Assembly (NCBI GenBank): GCA_037976565.1 | Contig: CP137679.1 | Span: forward strand, 12,406,651 to 12,470,650 | Source: Mesocentrotus franciscanus | Lineage: Eukaryota > Echinodermata > Echinoidea > Camarodonta > Strongylocentrotidae | Direction: 5' to 3' | DNA length: 64,000 nucleotides | Part shown: positions 48,616 through 55,295 of the stretch, piece by piece | How the letters are laid out: each line of letters begins with the position of its first letter | Position numbering within the stretch: the stretch's first letter is position 1 | Notes under the pieces: model-generated | Told to the model about the DNA's origin: nothing | Seen by the model: the letters and a program-made list of their open reading frames with translations, nothing else | Databases searched by the model: none | Translations under genes and position numbers: made by a program

Positions 48616-49676
48616 AGACAAAATAAATGGCTATTTTGCACAGCCTTAGAGTGGCCACCGTTTAAAGGCCTACTGGTGCTACCCTGGTGGCCTTTATAGA
48701 CGGTGGCCACTAAGACAGGGTTGACTGCATTAATAAAAGAAAACAGTTTTCGTCCGGCCAGACAAATAGCTCTAACATAAGATGTTCTCTTATCATGATC
48801 TTTAAAGTTTAAAGTTAACTGAAAAGATATCTGACATGGATTTGGTCTTAGATCGTCTCGATGTACCAAAAAAAAAACAAGACAAAAGAAAAAGCAAAAA
48901 CAACAACACATATTCAACCAATCCATGACATTGATCCCACCTATCAGTTTCCTTCAGCTGTCAATGTTTTACTTTTAGTCTCTTTTCTTTTCCCAACCTC
49001 GGCTCGAAAACCTATGATTTATTTACTGTTTTCTTTCTCGAAATGAAAGTAAAACATGGCTAAAATGTTTTCACTGCCCTTTCGTTTCGTTTATGCATAT
49101 TACGTTCCGATAAGCATAGAATTTAACTTTCAAAATAAGTGACAGATTATTTGAATCATGGGGGAGGTAGTAAATGGACAAAGAGACTGGTAATATTGAA
49201 TAGTTGCACATACCTGCGATAACAGCGGGGCTGGACTGTCCCCCTTCTGGTTTAACCCACAGCTCCATCGTGAAGCGTTGCCTTGGAAACGTGAAACCAG
49301 CATCACTGATCCTTTTATAGAGGAGCAGGTCCGATTCTGCGGTGAAGTAAAGCGCTCTTCCCAAAGCAACACCTTCTTGGTCTTGAGGGGCGGTGCCGGT
49401 GTCCATACCCCTGGCGTGGCGGGGGAAGCGAGAGTGATCCTCCCGTTGCAGCTTTTCGCTACTGTGGCAGCGGTTCGCGACATCCCTGTGTCTCCTCTCA
49501 TGAGCATCCCCCAAGGACCCGACGGCGTCCTCGACATCGAAGAAGACCTGGTCGGGCGCACGCCCATCGGTCGCTCCACTAGATGCGTTGACATTGTAAA
49601 TCAACACAGCGGAAAACATTAATAGATGATACATCGCTATGGAATGCATCGGGGTAACCCGACTGCCAGCAACCAT
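20247..49676 (-). CDS. PAPPA: Pappalysin (PAPPA/PAPPA2-type secreted zinc metalloprotease)
   Basis: Nineteen coding exons, 5' to 3': 49676-49214, 41081-40199, 39162-38986, 38609-38464, 37497-37195, 36735-36442, 35540-35346, 35154-34887, 34276-34148, 33569-33472, 31475-31276, 29422-29339, 28980-28483, 27270-27106, 26537-26337, 24978-24807, 23415-23280, 22771-22599, 20462-20247 (TAG). About 1600 codons, near human PAPP-A (1627). Order: signal peptide, LamG-like domain (exons 1-2), two LNR modules (exons 2-3), metzincin domain (exons 4-5), fibronectin-like and Cys-rich region (ECDDGN, exon 10), long beta-rich exon 13, sushi modules (exons 13-18), terminal LNR (exon 19). Known pappalysins cut IGF-binding proteins outside the cell. 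It probably predates the PAPPA/PAPPA2 split. Two junction or frame problems (exon 14; exons 15/16) are described separately. First ATG at 49676; in-frame ATGs at 49649 and 49634 give a better signal-peptide start. Confidence 0.93.
20586..20745. repeat. Repeat with internal GGTCTTTAT-CAGG units
   Basis: Contains several short direct units: ACCTGTATGTAAAGACCA, GTGGTCTTTATGTACAGGTT, GTGGTCTTTATGGACAGGTT, and ends near AATCAGGTTTGACTCTAT. The ends AGTGAAACCTG / CAGGTTTGACT are inverted. The element at 48462-48735 has the same architecture. Likely a short inverted-repeat element; class unresolved. In PAPPA intron 18. Confidence 0.55.
21300..22050 (+). repeat. Four imperfect tandem units of about 200 bp
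   Basis: The core AGGACCAATNTCA ... GGCATGGGTTCAAATCCCACCGCTGCCA recurs near 21328, 21526, 21731 and 21941, spacing about 198-210 bp. A single related unit is at 32085-32215. The GGTTCAAATCCC part is like a tRNA B box, so the unit may derive from a tRNA-related SINE that then amplified in tandem. In PAPPA intron 18. Confidence 0.7.
22380..22480. repeat. GA-rich purine tract
   Basis: Purine-rich on the plus strand with (GA)n runs (GAGAGAGAGCAAGAACGAAAG, AGAGAGAGAGATAGAGAAAT). Simple low-complexity sequence in PAPPA intron 18. Confidence 0.7.
23455..23880 (+). mobile_element. tRNA-type SINE with (ATT)n tail
   Basis: Head GGGGTGTTGTGGTCGACTCT and GGTTCGTGGTTCAAGCCCC resemble A and B boxes; body contains TGTCCTTTGGCAAAACATTA and GGGTACCTGGCAG, then GCACCTTGAGCATCCCCTGG, shared with the SINEs at 35568-35890 (minus) and 44660-44935. 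It ends in about 120 bp of ATT/ATC repeats. In PAPPA intron 16. Confidence 0.8.
24008..24741 (+). mobile_element. TTAA-type element family D carrying a THAP-gene remnant
   Basis: 734 bp bounded by TTAA. The left end TTAAAGGAGAATAAAACTC and right end GGGTTTCGTTCTCCTTTAA form a terminal inverted repeat of about 15 bp with two mismatches. The interior is less AT-rich than flanks and contains the broken THAP reading frame at 24297-24520. Single copy in the window, in PAPPA intron 16, about 65 bp beyond the exon 16 donor. Confidence 0.75.
24297..24520 (+). pseudogene. THAP-domain (C2CH zinc finger) gene fragment, broken
   Basis: From the ATG at 24297 the frame reads MVYCQAFGCKNTPGKGREKS then FHSIPN, matching the start of a THAP domain (C-x(2-4)-C, SFHxxP). 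A stop TAG follows at 24405. About 45 bp later another frame gives HSRHDVICSDHFVEEDLEDM, matching the second half (C-x2-H: CSDHF). Thus all four zinc ligands are present but in two frames, with a stop between. Non-functional as it stands; no transposase catalytic domain is attached. Confidence 0.75.
25622..26155 (+). mobile_element. TTAA-type MITE family A, copy 3
   Basis: 534 bp from TTAAAGATACCATGTCCCTT to TGGGACGTAATACCTTTAA. Same orientation as the copy at 13690. In PAPPA intron 15. It is followed by a short (ATC/ATT)n tract (26185-26260). Confidence 0.88.
26615..26700 (+). mobile_element. tRNA-derived SINE head
   Basis: AGGTGAGTTGGTTCAGTCGT (A-box like) followed by GATCGTGGGTTCGAATCCAA (B-box like) at tRNA spacing. 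The intervening anticodon-arm region does not fold well and no acceptor stem is obvious, so a tRNA-derived SINE head rather than a tRNA gene. In PAPPA intron 14. Confidence 0.6.
27106..27270 (-). CDS. PAPPA: PAPPA exon 14 (sushi module) with a one-base frame break
   Basis: The exon starts in phase with exon 13 and reads LQNIAGSWEGPSIMCKAVDC. From there the sushi pattern continues only in another frame: PPLDSSLATAACPTGTRYG, SECTFKCIPPAKLQG. The switch falls at a GGG run (forward CCC at 27208-27210); a GGGG there would restore one frame and also make the 165-nt exon fit its neighbour's phase. Exon 15 continues correctly from the second frame. Either a homopolymer sequencing error or a true frameshift allele. 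Confidence 0.85.
27327..27490 (+). mobile_element. tRNA-type SINE, same family as 16541
   Basis: GGAGACGCGATGGCTCAATG, TGTAACCGGAAGGTCCCAGG, then CATTAATCCTCATTATAAAG and GGACTTAGCCGTCAGGTAAA, parallel to the 16541 element. It lies about 56 bp upstream of the PAPPA exon 14 acceptor (minus strand). Confidence 0.75.
27760..28208 (+). mobile_element. 3' end of a non-LTR retrotransposon (LINE)
   Basis: The frame at 27780-28016 reads CSEDIESIKHLFWECPLTRR then FLEDFEK, the Cys/His motif (C-x(n)-HLFWECP) found after the reverse transcriptase in CR1/jockey-like LINEs, and ends with a stop at 28014-28016. The following 190 bp (GTGTCTTTCTTTGTCAAATG, TTATGCTTTGAGAATAAAGA) is a 3' UTR that recurs inverted at about 32490-32650 and 32940-33100. 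5'-truncated and dead. In PAPPA intron 13. Confidence 0.75.
28209..28243. repeat. (AT)n microsatellite at LINE tail
   Basis: About 17 AT dinucleotides directly after the LINE 3' end, consistent with a tail-derived microsatellite. Confidence 0.95.
29815..30030. repeat. Trinucleotide microsatellite tract
   Basis: (CTA/CCA)n followed by (AAT/GAT)n over about 200 bp, running into TTCTTGTAAAGCGCATATCA, a motif also present (inverted) near 62513. Low complexity in PAPPA intron 11. Confidence 0.85.
30324..30913 (+). mobile_element. TTAA-type MITE family C, full copy
   Basis: 590 bp from TTAAAGGAAAATCTAACCTT to GGGTTGGATTGCCTTTTAA. Both ends carry TTAA; the ends are inverted relatives (AAGGxAATCxAACC). 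Body matches 1391-1983 and 45388-46407. In PAPPA intron 11. Confidence 0.85.
30921..31222. repeat. Inverted array of GGACAATTACCCCC units
   Basis: On the left, C-rich units (AGGACAATAACCCCCCGG, GACAATTGCCCCCC, GGACAATTACCCCCG) and on the right their inverse (GGGGTAATTGTCCTTGGG, GGGGTGATTGTCCAGG, GGGGTAATTGTCCTG). About 300 bp in all, adjacent to the family C copy. A related tract is at 43140-43310. Could form a strong hairpin and G-quadruplexes. Confidence 0.75.
31684..31793. repeat. Hairpin element with about 45-bp arms
   Basis: GACGCAAGCCTGTGTTTAGG ... CTTCCCCGTCCTTAA pairs with TTAGGACGGGGAAG ... GGCTTGCATC; inner arms CTGAAACCTG / CAGGTTCAG. A compact foldback element in PAPPA intron 10. 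Confidence 0.75.
31878..32030. mobile_element. Short palindromic MITE (TTTCAT-AAACTTGTTATCAATA type)
   Basis: Left end CCCTGTTTCATAAAACTTGT and TTATCAATAGCAA; right end TTGTTATTGATAACAAGTTT and GATGAAATAAGGCC, inverted. About 150 bp, no coding. The element at 40044-40191 has a similar TTTCATGAAAC end. Confidence 0.75.
32238..33135. repeat. Tandem duplication, two near-identical units of about 450 bp
   Basis: Unit 1 is 32238-32688 and unit 2 32689-33135, both beginning CCAGGTTGCTGGTTCC and ending TATTTCAG. Differences are mainly poly-T/poly-A lengths and single-base indels, so the event is recent. Each unit contains an inverted LINE 3' tail (about 32490-32650 and 32940-33100). In PAPPA intron 10. 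Confidence 0.93.
33940..34065 (-). mobile_element. tRNA-type SINE (minus strand)
   Basis: On the minus strand reads GGCGCGATGGCTCAGTG..., GTAACCAGGAGGTTCCGGGT, GCGCTAGTGCCCTTTGGAG, GACTTAAAGC. This gives the uninterrupted TTAA site used by the nested MITE at 16671. In PAPPA intron 9. Confidence 0.8.
35568..35890 (-). mobile_element. tRNA-type SINE with (TTA)n tail (minus strand)
   Basis: Tail of ATT repeats at 35568-35612, body GGTACCCGGTAGGAAGG (minus), and head with CGAGTCCCGCTGTGGC and GTGTCGTGGTCAAGTACG (minus). Same family as 23455. It begins about 28 bp upstream of the PAPPA exon 7 acceptor region on the minus strand. Confidence 0.75.
36134..36385 (-). mobile_element. tRNA-type SINE with intact-looking tRNA-like head (minus strand)
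   Basis: On the minus strand the head reads CCGGGCATGGTGGCTCAGTG, GTTAGAGCGCCCGCCTCATG, GGTCGTGGGTTCGAACCCC: A box, anticodon-like arm and B box. It continues through CAGGGCCCGCTTGAAGAGC and GTGGCTACCCTGGGTAAATA into a (TTA)n tail. The full body and tail mark it as a SINE rather than a tRNA gene. In PAPPA intron 6. Confidence 0.8.
37195..37497 (-). CDS. PAPPA: PAPPA exon 5: catalytic zinc site and Met-turn
   Basis: Codes HEMGHALGLLH (about residues 574-584), the metzincin HExxHxxGxxH zinc-binding motif with catalytic Glu, and NYMSYS about 70 residues later, the Met-turn. Between them lie the Cys-rich MSCTDECYE and GTCGDEERW. All three zinc His and the Glu are present, so the encoded enzyme should be catalytically competent if expressed. 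Exon 4 (38609-38464) supplies the preceding strand region (SYISAEELKAVVHLNNSDAL). Confidence 0.95.
37582..37935. mobile_element. Inverted-repeat element family F, copy 1
   Basis: Shares with 39205-39610 the order GAAGAAATGGCAATT, GGAAATCTAAA, TTAGGTTCTAA, CAGAATAAAA.CGAATCGGCTTC, TTCTGAGCCGATT, TTCCTCCTC.AAGGAAGC. An internal inverted pair AATCGGCTTC / GAGCCGATT is present. In PAPPA intron 4. Confidence 0.75.
39205..39610. mobile_element. Inverted-repeat element family F, copy 2
   Basis: Better ends than copy 1: TGCGATCCGATTTTTTG at the left and AAAATCGGATCGTAGTCAG at the right are inverted. About 400 bp, no coding. It ends about 42 bp from the PAPPA exon 3 acceptor on the minus strand. Confidence 0.78.
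40044..40191. mobile_element. Short MITE with TCAGGGCGGCGTTTCATGAAAC end
   Basis: Left TCAGGGCGGCGTTTCATGAA, right GTTGATGAAACGCCCCCCTGA, inverted over about 20 bp, with internal repeats of TTTCACCGAC. It abuts the PAPPA exon 2 donor: the right end lies only 8 bp from the exon border. Confidence 0.82.
40199..41081 (-). CDS. PAPPA: PAPPA exon 2: LamG-like domain and first LNR
   Basis: The largest exon (883 nt, about residues 155-448). LamG-like blocks include TWVHVAVSYDGWIMRLYLDG, FSLGGSRVHWAPFRGAIGHL and RISDEIR. The end, CDNKIGNRRCDLDCKYHITG, is an LNR module completed in exon 3 by YDGGDC. The donor GGGTAAATTATC lies 8 bp from an inserted element (40044-40191). Confidence 0.9.
42249..42331. 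repeat. Hairpin with about 35-bp arms
   Basis: AATTGCATACATTAATTGTC ... GGTAGGACA pairs with TGTCCTACC ... CAACTAATGTATGCAATT around a 10-bp loop. Small foldback repeat in PAPPA intron 1. Confidence 0.8.
42576..42686. repeat. Three tandem copies of a 37-bp unit
   Basis: GAGGCCTGAAATGTCTCTAC begins at 42576, 42613 and 42650; units differ by a single C/T-type change and the last loses one A. Exact minisatellite. Interior of PAPPA intron 1. Confidence 0.95.
43140..43310. repeat. C-rich/G-rich inverted tract related to 30921
   Basis: ACTACCCCGACAACTTCG and CAATTACCCCCTCCTCC on the left; GGGGTAGTGTAGTTGTCC and GATAGTTGTCCGGGG on the right. Same layout as 30921-31222. Confidence 0.6.
44345..44480 (-). 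mobile_element. tRNA-type SINE, degenerate (minus strand)
   Basis: On the minus strand AAGTAGGTCCCAGTTTCAAA (B-box like), CGAGTCGATGCACTAA, GAATCCTCATTACTAAATT parallels the SINE at 16541. Decayed. Confidence 0.55.
44660..44935 (+). mobile_element. SINE body with (ATT)n tail
   Basis: CTTTGGCAAGACATTACTCC, GGGTACCTGGCAATTGATGT, GCAGAGCCCCCAGGAAGAAC, GGCATATCCCTGGGTAGACA then ATT/ATC repeats; parallel to 5550-5790 and 23455-23880. Confidence 0.7.
45388..46407 (+). mobile_element. TTAA-type MITE family C with a nested insertion
   Basis: Starts ATAGGGGAATCCTACCCTAA and ends GGATGGACTTCCCCTTTAA. The body matches family C, but at 45516-45800 a different element is inserted, and about 100 bp of family C sequence (CTAAGGGCAAATCGCTCTG ... 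GTTGTAATCACTG) is present on both sides of it (45402-45515 and 45802-45895). Confidence 0.82.
45516..45800 (+). mobile_element. GGATCC-ended MITE (family H), copy 1, nested
   Basis: CAGTGGCGGATCCAGGGAGG at the left and GCCGGCTGGATCCGCCCCTG at the right are inverted. The interior has ACAGGTAAAAACACCCTTTT and GCACGAAGTGGGCCCC, shared with 53478-53748 and 54365-54606. Confidence 0.85.
47590..47930 (+). mobile_element. LINE reverse-transcriptase C-terminal remnant
   Basis: One frame contains LYLFIECDIVKLVWNQTIDA, like the HLFxECxxxxxxW motif after the reverse transcriptase of LINEs, and further on FKAYINTNEEIEYKVAKGNG. Interrupted by stops. Related to, but diverged from, the fragment at 27760. 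Confidence 0.5.
48462..48735. mobile_element. Short inverted-repeat element with nested (CT)n
   Basis: GCAGTCAATCCTGTATATTA at the left and AGACAGGGTTGACTGCATTA at the right are inverted; inner pairs GTGGCCACTGTGAGACAG / GACGGTGGCCACTAAG. A (CT)n run at 48577-48612 lies inside. Similar design to 20586-20745. Confidence 0.72.
49214..49676 (-). CDS. PAPPA: PAPPA exon 1: signal peptide, propeptide and start of LamG-like domain
   Basis: Three in-frame ATGs precede the hydrophobic core MYHLLMFSAVLIYNVNASS; starting at the third (49634) places the core right after the initiator. A basic and acidic propeptide-like stretch follows (HERRHRDVANR, RFPRHARG), with Arg-rich sites that could be furin cleaved, though none is a textbook RxxR/KR. 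The last third (ALYFTAESDLLLYKR, FTMELWVKPEGG, PAVIAG) is the LamG-like domain start shared with vertebrate PAPP-A. Donor at 49213. Confidence 0.88.
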
Positions 49677-51904
49677 GGTTTACGGATATCGTGACCGGCT
49701 TGCTATCTTTGTTTATATCTTTTTCTCTCCTGTTCTCTCCCTACCTATTTATCTACCTGTCTCCCACTGTCTACACCCTTCAACAGGCCCTGCCGCAACA
49801 AATCTGCGGTTACAAGACCCAAACGCTTAGTGACAAAGGCCCTAGTTAGGAAACAAAAGAACAGTCAATAGCTCTTGGGTCTGAGATAATACCCCCACTT
49901 CCGTTTTGATTGCACCGTTTCTAATGAATAAGTTAGACGAACCCTCACGTTTTTCTTGCTGGATGAACACGGCTAGAGGGGCGTCATGAACCACTGCGCA
50001 TGCTACTCATGCTGACTGAGCTTGGCCCAACCCCCTGCGGTGAGTCTTCCTGGTCAACTCCTCCACCACACCTTAGGGGTGCAAGTATGCACCCCTCTAC
50101 CATGGATAGGAACTCAACAGTATCTAATTCAATATTGACTATGTCTCTTTATAAGAAAAGACTCTATAGCATGCAGCTAGCAATTTGGCGAAATATCAAA
50201 TTCGAAATGGGAAGGTCCCGTTATAACGAAATATATTCTAAGAGATTCCATGCGGAACATTCTTGAGATCATCAAAGGGTGAACATCAATGATTTGGGCA
50301 GGCCTTGTATACACGTACATCTCCCAAAACATTAACTCTAATTGGTTTACTTAAAAAATGGGAATGCCCTTAAACGATTCCTTCGGATAAAATGTAGGCC
50401 TATACTGAGTAATAATGCTCTATTTTTCAAACGCACATTTGGATGACATCATTCAGAATTTCGGATATGGTCTCAGGAGATAATAATATAGTCATGAACT
50501 CACTATTGCATTTTCTTAAGGACATTGAACTTGTAAACAAGTCGTAAATATTTTCCCCTTCAAACCATAAAGCAGCTGTGTTTTGGTTGGCACGGTCTGC
50601 CAATTTCATGTTCTTTTCCCATGGCAAAAATAACCAAGTTTACTAATATTTAAAAAAATTATGTAATGACTTTTGTTTAGACAACAGAACTTATTCTTTT
50701 CTAGGTTTGATGATCAGAAGAGTGATAAATAATACTCCACATTTCTAGGAATATTTTTTTTCTGAATTCTATAAAGGTTTTAACTGCCCCTTTTCTTACA
50801 AATTAACATAATTAACATAAAGCAAATATGTTTTTATTCGTGGTCTGCTAATTCATACATATTTTGTACAAATAATCTAAAGGCACTTTTAGGCTAATCA
50901 TACTTTTATTTGTGATATCATTTTTCTGTTGTTATTTCACAGAGAACTAAAATGTTCCAAACTTTTATTGCCAGAAATTAACAAATCACCTTATTAAAAA
51001 AAAAAATCCGGTAAATTTTGAGCAAAATTAATCGGAAAGGTTCATGTCATTTGAAATAACTTCATAATATATCTGTCGTAGTATTATGTTTTAAAAGTAT
51101 TTCATTTATATAACTCTTTTCTCACTTTCAATATTTAAATATTTTCCATATTCATATTCATTTATTTTGAATAACATTTCAAATCAAATCTCCATTTCGA
51201 CGATTTTTATTTTTCCATTTATTCATTTGCATATTGTGTGTCATTATGCAGGGAGACATATATATAATGAAAAAGATAGAGATATATGCATACAAAACAG
51301 AGAGAGAGAGAGAGGGGGTGTGTGTGTATATATATTGTAGTAAACTATCAAAGAATATTAGTAAAACTAATCTTCATCCTTTATCAAGGTTACTATTGGC
51401 TTATTCTGGCTCGGTTCCCAAAAACTTCTTAATTTAAGCGACATGTTTACGCACTGCCAAACTCATAAATCAGTGAAATAGTACAGCTATACTTTCTAGA
51501 AAATACCAGAGATATACAAATAAGAAAATGTAAAATGGGCGTGGCATAAGTAGTAGCCTTGGAAAAGTATCTACCCTTTTATAAGAGGTGAACGCACTTT
51601 CCACCCAATGTTTATTAGGGGAGGTCGGCAGATGTAAAACTTTGATGGAAACGGATTCCCATATGACTTGTCTGGTCTGAATGGTTGTCGCTTCGCTGAA
51701 AACTTCCATCTCGAAGGGCTGGCGAAGTAAATATCAAATTCACAAGATTTCGGGGAGAGTCAGATCATAGACCAAGAAGAGAGAGGGTCAGATTAAGAAT
51801 AAAAGGAAATAAAATAATACGGTTTAGCTTTTTCTAAGAAAAACATAAACAAAATATGATAAATCCACGGACTCGGAAATAAGCTATCAATATTATTCAA
51901 AAAC

Positions 51905-51963
51905 ATTATAAGAAAGAGAGAGAGCAAAGAGAGAGAGAGAGATAGAGAGAGAGAGGGGAGCAG

Positions 51964-51994
<31 letters not shown>

Positions 51995-51995
51995 C
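51905..51995. repeat. (GA)n microsatellite
   Basis: About 90 bp of interrupted GA repeats on the plus strand. Confidence 0.95.
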
Positions 51996-52614
51996 TAGAG
52001 GAGGGAGGAGGAAAAGAAAAGGGAACGGAAAAACCCTTCTATCTACCTTGTAATACCGATGCCCCAATGATGTCAGTGCCCCCTAAAGGTCTAAACCCAC
52101 CCTACGCCAAAGTGGGCGGATACGGTTTGTGTTTCTTTAATTTGTACAGTAGTATTACAAATAAAATAACAAAAAGTTTGTAGTACCATTTCTACCGAAT
52201 TCATTCATACTATATGCACGGAAGAAACAAAAAAGCCTCACGTCTTTTTCAATGGAGTTTCCACTTAGTTTCAACTCAACACCTGTTTCAATGAATAGAC
52301 GTACACTACTGGCAAATAAAACGCCCACTCCCTTTCACAAATCAAATCAAATACAAGACGATGTGATCCGCACGAACTACTACGACTACTACACCCGTGG
52401 GAAAATAGTCAGCTTCTATCAATGGACAATTTCCGAGTATGTACCATATTATAGTAGTGGCGGTTGTACTTTCTGAAGTTTGTTTACTTCGAAGTGGGCT
52501 AGTAGTGTTCTTATAGTACAGGACATATAGTATTGCAAGTTTCGCAACCTTTAAATTCATGCAAATCGTTGTTGTGACTAATTGTCTGGGGATTCGAGTA
52601 GCCATTTCTTGACG

Positions 52615-52642
52615 CAGGAAGAGAGAGAGAGAGAGGGGGAGG

Positions 52643-52681
<39 letters not shown>

Positions 52682-53230
52682 CGAGAGAGATAGAGAGGGA
52701 GAGAGAGAGGAAGGGGGATGGGGATGGGGAGAGGGGAAGGGAGTGTGGGGGAGGGAAGATAGTAGCGGTTCTAGAGGGTTTCAAAGCTAGGGGCTCAACA
52801 CCCTCCATCCCCGCAAATATATATATATATATCAAACCCCCTGTATATACCCCCAAAAAAAAAAAAAAATTCCGCGAAGCACATGTATAGAAATAATAAA
52901 GGCATGGCATCCAGACCCCAAGTCACCCTGCCCTGGAACCGCTCATGAAGAAGGAAGGGAGAGAGAGGGAGAGAGAGACAGGAGAAGGGGAGAAGGAGAG
53001 AGAGGGAGAGAGAGTCAGTGGGGGAAGGAGGAAGCCAGGGGAAGGGGGAGAGAGAGAGAGAGAGAGAAGGAGGGGGGAGAGAGAAGCCAGGGGTGAGGCA
53101 GACCGAACAAACAGGCAAAATAGCCAAACAGGCGGAGACAGAGATAGAGTAGAGACGGACAGAGAGAGAGAGAGAGGGAGAGAGAGAAAAAAAAGAGAGA
53201 GAGATTGAGACAGAGAAGTTAGGAGGGAGG
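52615..53230. repeat. Two long polypurine (GA/GGGA) blocks
   Basis: 52615-52770 and 52935-53230 are almost pure G and A on the plus strand. Mirror-symmetric purine runs of this length can form triplex DNA. The two blocks are separated by an AT-rich piece with (AT)n and poly-A. ORFs through them are low-complexity artefacts. Confidence 0.92.
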
Positions 53231-53273
53231 AATAAAAAGGATATAACAGGGGGGGCAAATGGTTCTACACCCC

Positions 53274-53835
53274 CAGGGGCGGATCTAGCTTTTTTTGCTA
53301 TTTTGAACCCCCGTAAGTGATGTTTTCCTGGCATCTACTATTTAAACACAATGGAGACCTAAAATCAAATACCAGTTTCATACACAGTTCGGGGTTGACC
53401 CAATGACGATGCGGAGCATCGTCCACGAGCCGCGTAGCGGCGAGGCGACTTTTTTTTGCTATTTTGAACCCCTGTAAAATGGCGGATCCAGAGGGGGCGG
53501 GGCCCGGCCCTCCCTAGAAAAAACAGGTAAAAACACCCTTTTTTGTAAAAATAAAGGGGGGGGTGCAGGTTAAAACAAAAATTGCACTTCCCCCTCCCGT
53601 TGAGCGTAAAAGAAAAAAGAAATGAGTGCTCACTACCCCCCTCCCCTCCCCACTGAGGGAAAACTCTGCCGGCACGATTTTCAAATTTTCGCACGAAGTG
53701 GGCCCCCTTTTTGGCCCCCTCTCTGGCCGCCGGCTGGATCCGCCCCTGCCCCTGTAAGTGATGTTTTCCTGGCATCTACTAACACAATGGAGACCATAAA
53801 AAGCAGTGAATGATAACGTCTTTTTAAATCAAGAA
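53274..53835. repeat. Tandemly repeated unit interrupted by a MITE
   Basis: The block TTTTTTGCTATTTTGAACCC and GTAAGTGATGTTTTCCTGGC ... ACACAATGGAGACC occurs at 53289-53360 and again split across 53450-53477 and 53749-53800. The split is the insertion site of the element at 53478-53748. A short dyad GACGATGCGGAGCATCGTC lies at 53403-53421. Confidence 0.75.
53478..53748 (+). mobile_element. GGATCC-ended MITE (family H), copy 2, with 9-bp target duplication
   Basis: GGCGGATCCAGAGGGGGCGG to GCTGGATCCGCCCCTG, about 270 bp. Flanked by CCCCTGTAA at 53469-53477 and again at 53749-53757. Interior shared with 45516-45800. Confidence 0.85.
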
Positions 53836-54364
53836 ACAGTTTAATACACAGTTCGGACATCACATCACATTTTCACTTGGCAGCCCAAGTGGGGGTAAAC
53901 CCCTAACCCCCCCCGTAGATCCGCCACATCCTTTAACAAAGGCCCTAGATTTAAGTAACATTTTGAGCTTAAAGTCTAAGGTTGAAGACATAAGCACGCA
54001 AAATAACTGCGTGATAAATTCTCGAGTGAGCGACCTCGAACTGGACCCAATTCGTGGATGGTTTTTGGAGCTAAACAGAGACTTATCTAGTAAAAATAAA
54101 CGACCGTTCATTCAACCCAATCTACAAAGGATTAACATTTTAAAAGTGTTTTAATCACCTTTTAGGCTTTCCAAAAATATTTTTTTTAAAACTACAGTTT
54201 GTTTTTTCTTTCAAAAAAAGACGGGGTCAATCAGGATAAGTTTCGCTAGCTCGTGATTCATTCATTCGTTCATTATTCATTCATTCTTTCATGTGATTAG
54301 TGATGTCCCTATAAAGTTATATATTTCATTTGCACGGTTTAAACCAAATTTCGTCCGGGTTACT

Positions 54365-54606
54365 CAGGGGCGGTCCAGCCGGCGGCAAGAGGGGGCCCAA
54401 AAAGGGGCCCACTTCGTGCGAAAATTTGAATATCGTGTCGGCCGATTTTACGCGTAGGGGGTAGCACTCTTTTTCAACCTCCACCCCTTGAGCGCCAGGG
54501 GAGGGGGCCCATCTTCTTCTCTTTTTTTTACCAAAAAGGGTGTTTTTACCTGTTTTTTTCTCGGGGAGGGGGCCCGGGCCCCCGCCCCCTGGATCCGCCA
54601 CTGGGG
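54365..54606 (-). mobile_element. GGATCC-ended MITE (family H), copy 3 (inverted)
   Basis: AGGGGCGGTCCAGCCGGCGG to CCCTGGATCCGCCACTGG; the reverse complement of the other copies, with GGGGCCCACTTCGTGCGAAA inside. Confidence 0.85.
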
Positions 54607-54636
54607 TTACTTAAGGCTTCTCATCAAACACAACCA

Positions 54637-54819
54637 GGCGTTGTGGCGTGCGCCTGTAATCCAGCTAACAGTGGAAGTTACAAACTGATTCAGCCGAGGA
54701 CGCAGGTTCGAAACTGAGTCACGTCTTTCGGATGGTGACGTTAAAGGTCGGTCCCCAGACGTAAATAATCATATCTGATTGATACACGTCTGTAAAAACC
54801 CAATACACACACACACACA
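54637..54819 (+). mobile_element. SINE with 7SL-like head, copy 1
   Basis: Identical over about 170 bp to 57575-57756, differing mainly in the tail (AATACACACACAC here). Head GGCGTTGTGGCGTGCGCCTG, TAATCCAGCTAACAG; B-box-like GCAGGTTCGAAACTGAG; then CACGTCTTTCGGATGGTGAC, a motif resembling a segment common in invertebrate tRNA SINEs. Ends in a (CA)n tail. No clear target duplication. Confidence 0.8.
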
Positions 54820-55295
54820 TGCTAGGAGGTGGGCTTGCCGCTGGATTTCACCTTGGTAGCCCCACTCTCTAGAATTTGTAATCATCCCATTATTCGGGGC
54901 AACCAAAAGAGATGGCGATCTTTTGTATTCTTTTTTTTCTATGTTGTATAGGTCTATTCATTTAAGCCTAATCGTGACTTGCATCGTGTTATTAAACGTT
55001 CTTCCTTTCGGACTATGGTACTTTATCAGTCCAAAATTAATGTTGACAAGACAACCATGAGAAATAAAATAAATTTAATTTCAGCTCTTGGTTTTAATAT
55101 TTTGTTTCGGAAGCAATTCAAAGTATAGGTTTATTTTTTTTCTTTAAATGCTTTCTTGGAAATGCTCCATCGAAATCAACCTGCATAGCTGATGACCGAT
55201 TTGTTGCGGATTTTAGTTGTTGTATTATAGTTTCAGTATTAGACTATTTAGAATTGACGTCACGGAGTGCAAGATTCGGAGAGCTACTTTCTTTT

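Larger units (their letters stand above)
41082..49213. other. PAPPA intron 1 (8.1 kb), repeat-rich
   Basis: No coding exon recognised. It holds a duplicated tract (GTGAATTA...CAACAGCGTCAT at about 41490 and 41870), a hairpin (42249), a 37-bp tandem repeat (42576), GA and GT microsatellites (42977-43040, 44608-44640), SINEs (44345, 44660), a nested MITE (45388-46407), a LINE remnant (47590) and a CT-bearing element (48462). 46408-47589 shows nothing recognisable. Confidence 0.7.

Noticed and set aside
49278..49622. Plus-strand 114-aa ORF opposite PAPPA exon 1
   Set aside because: Antisense shadow of the signal-peptide/LamG exon.
52578..53334. ORFs of Ser/Leu or Glu/Arg repeats
   Set aside because: Low-complexity reading of GA microsatellites.
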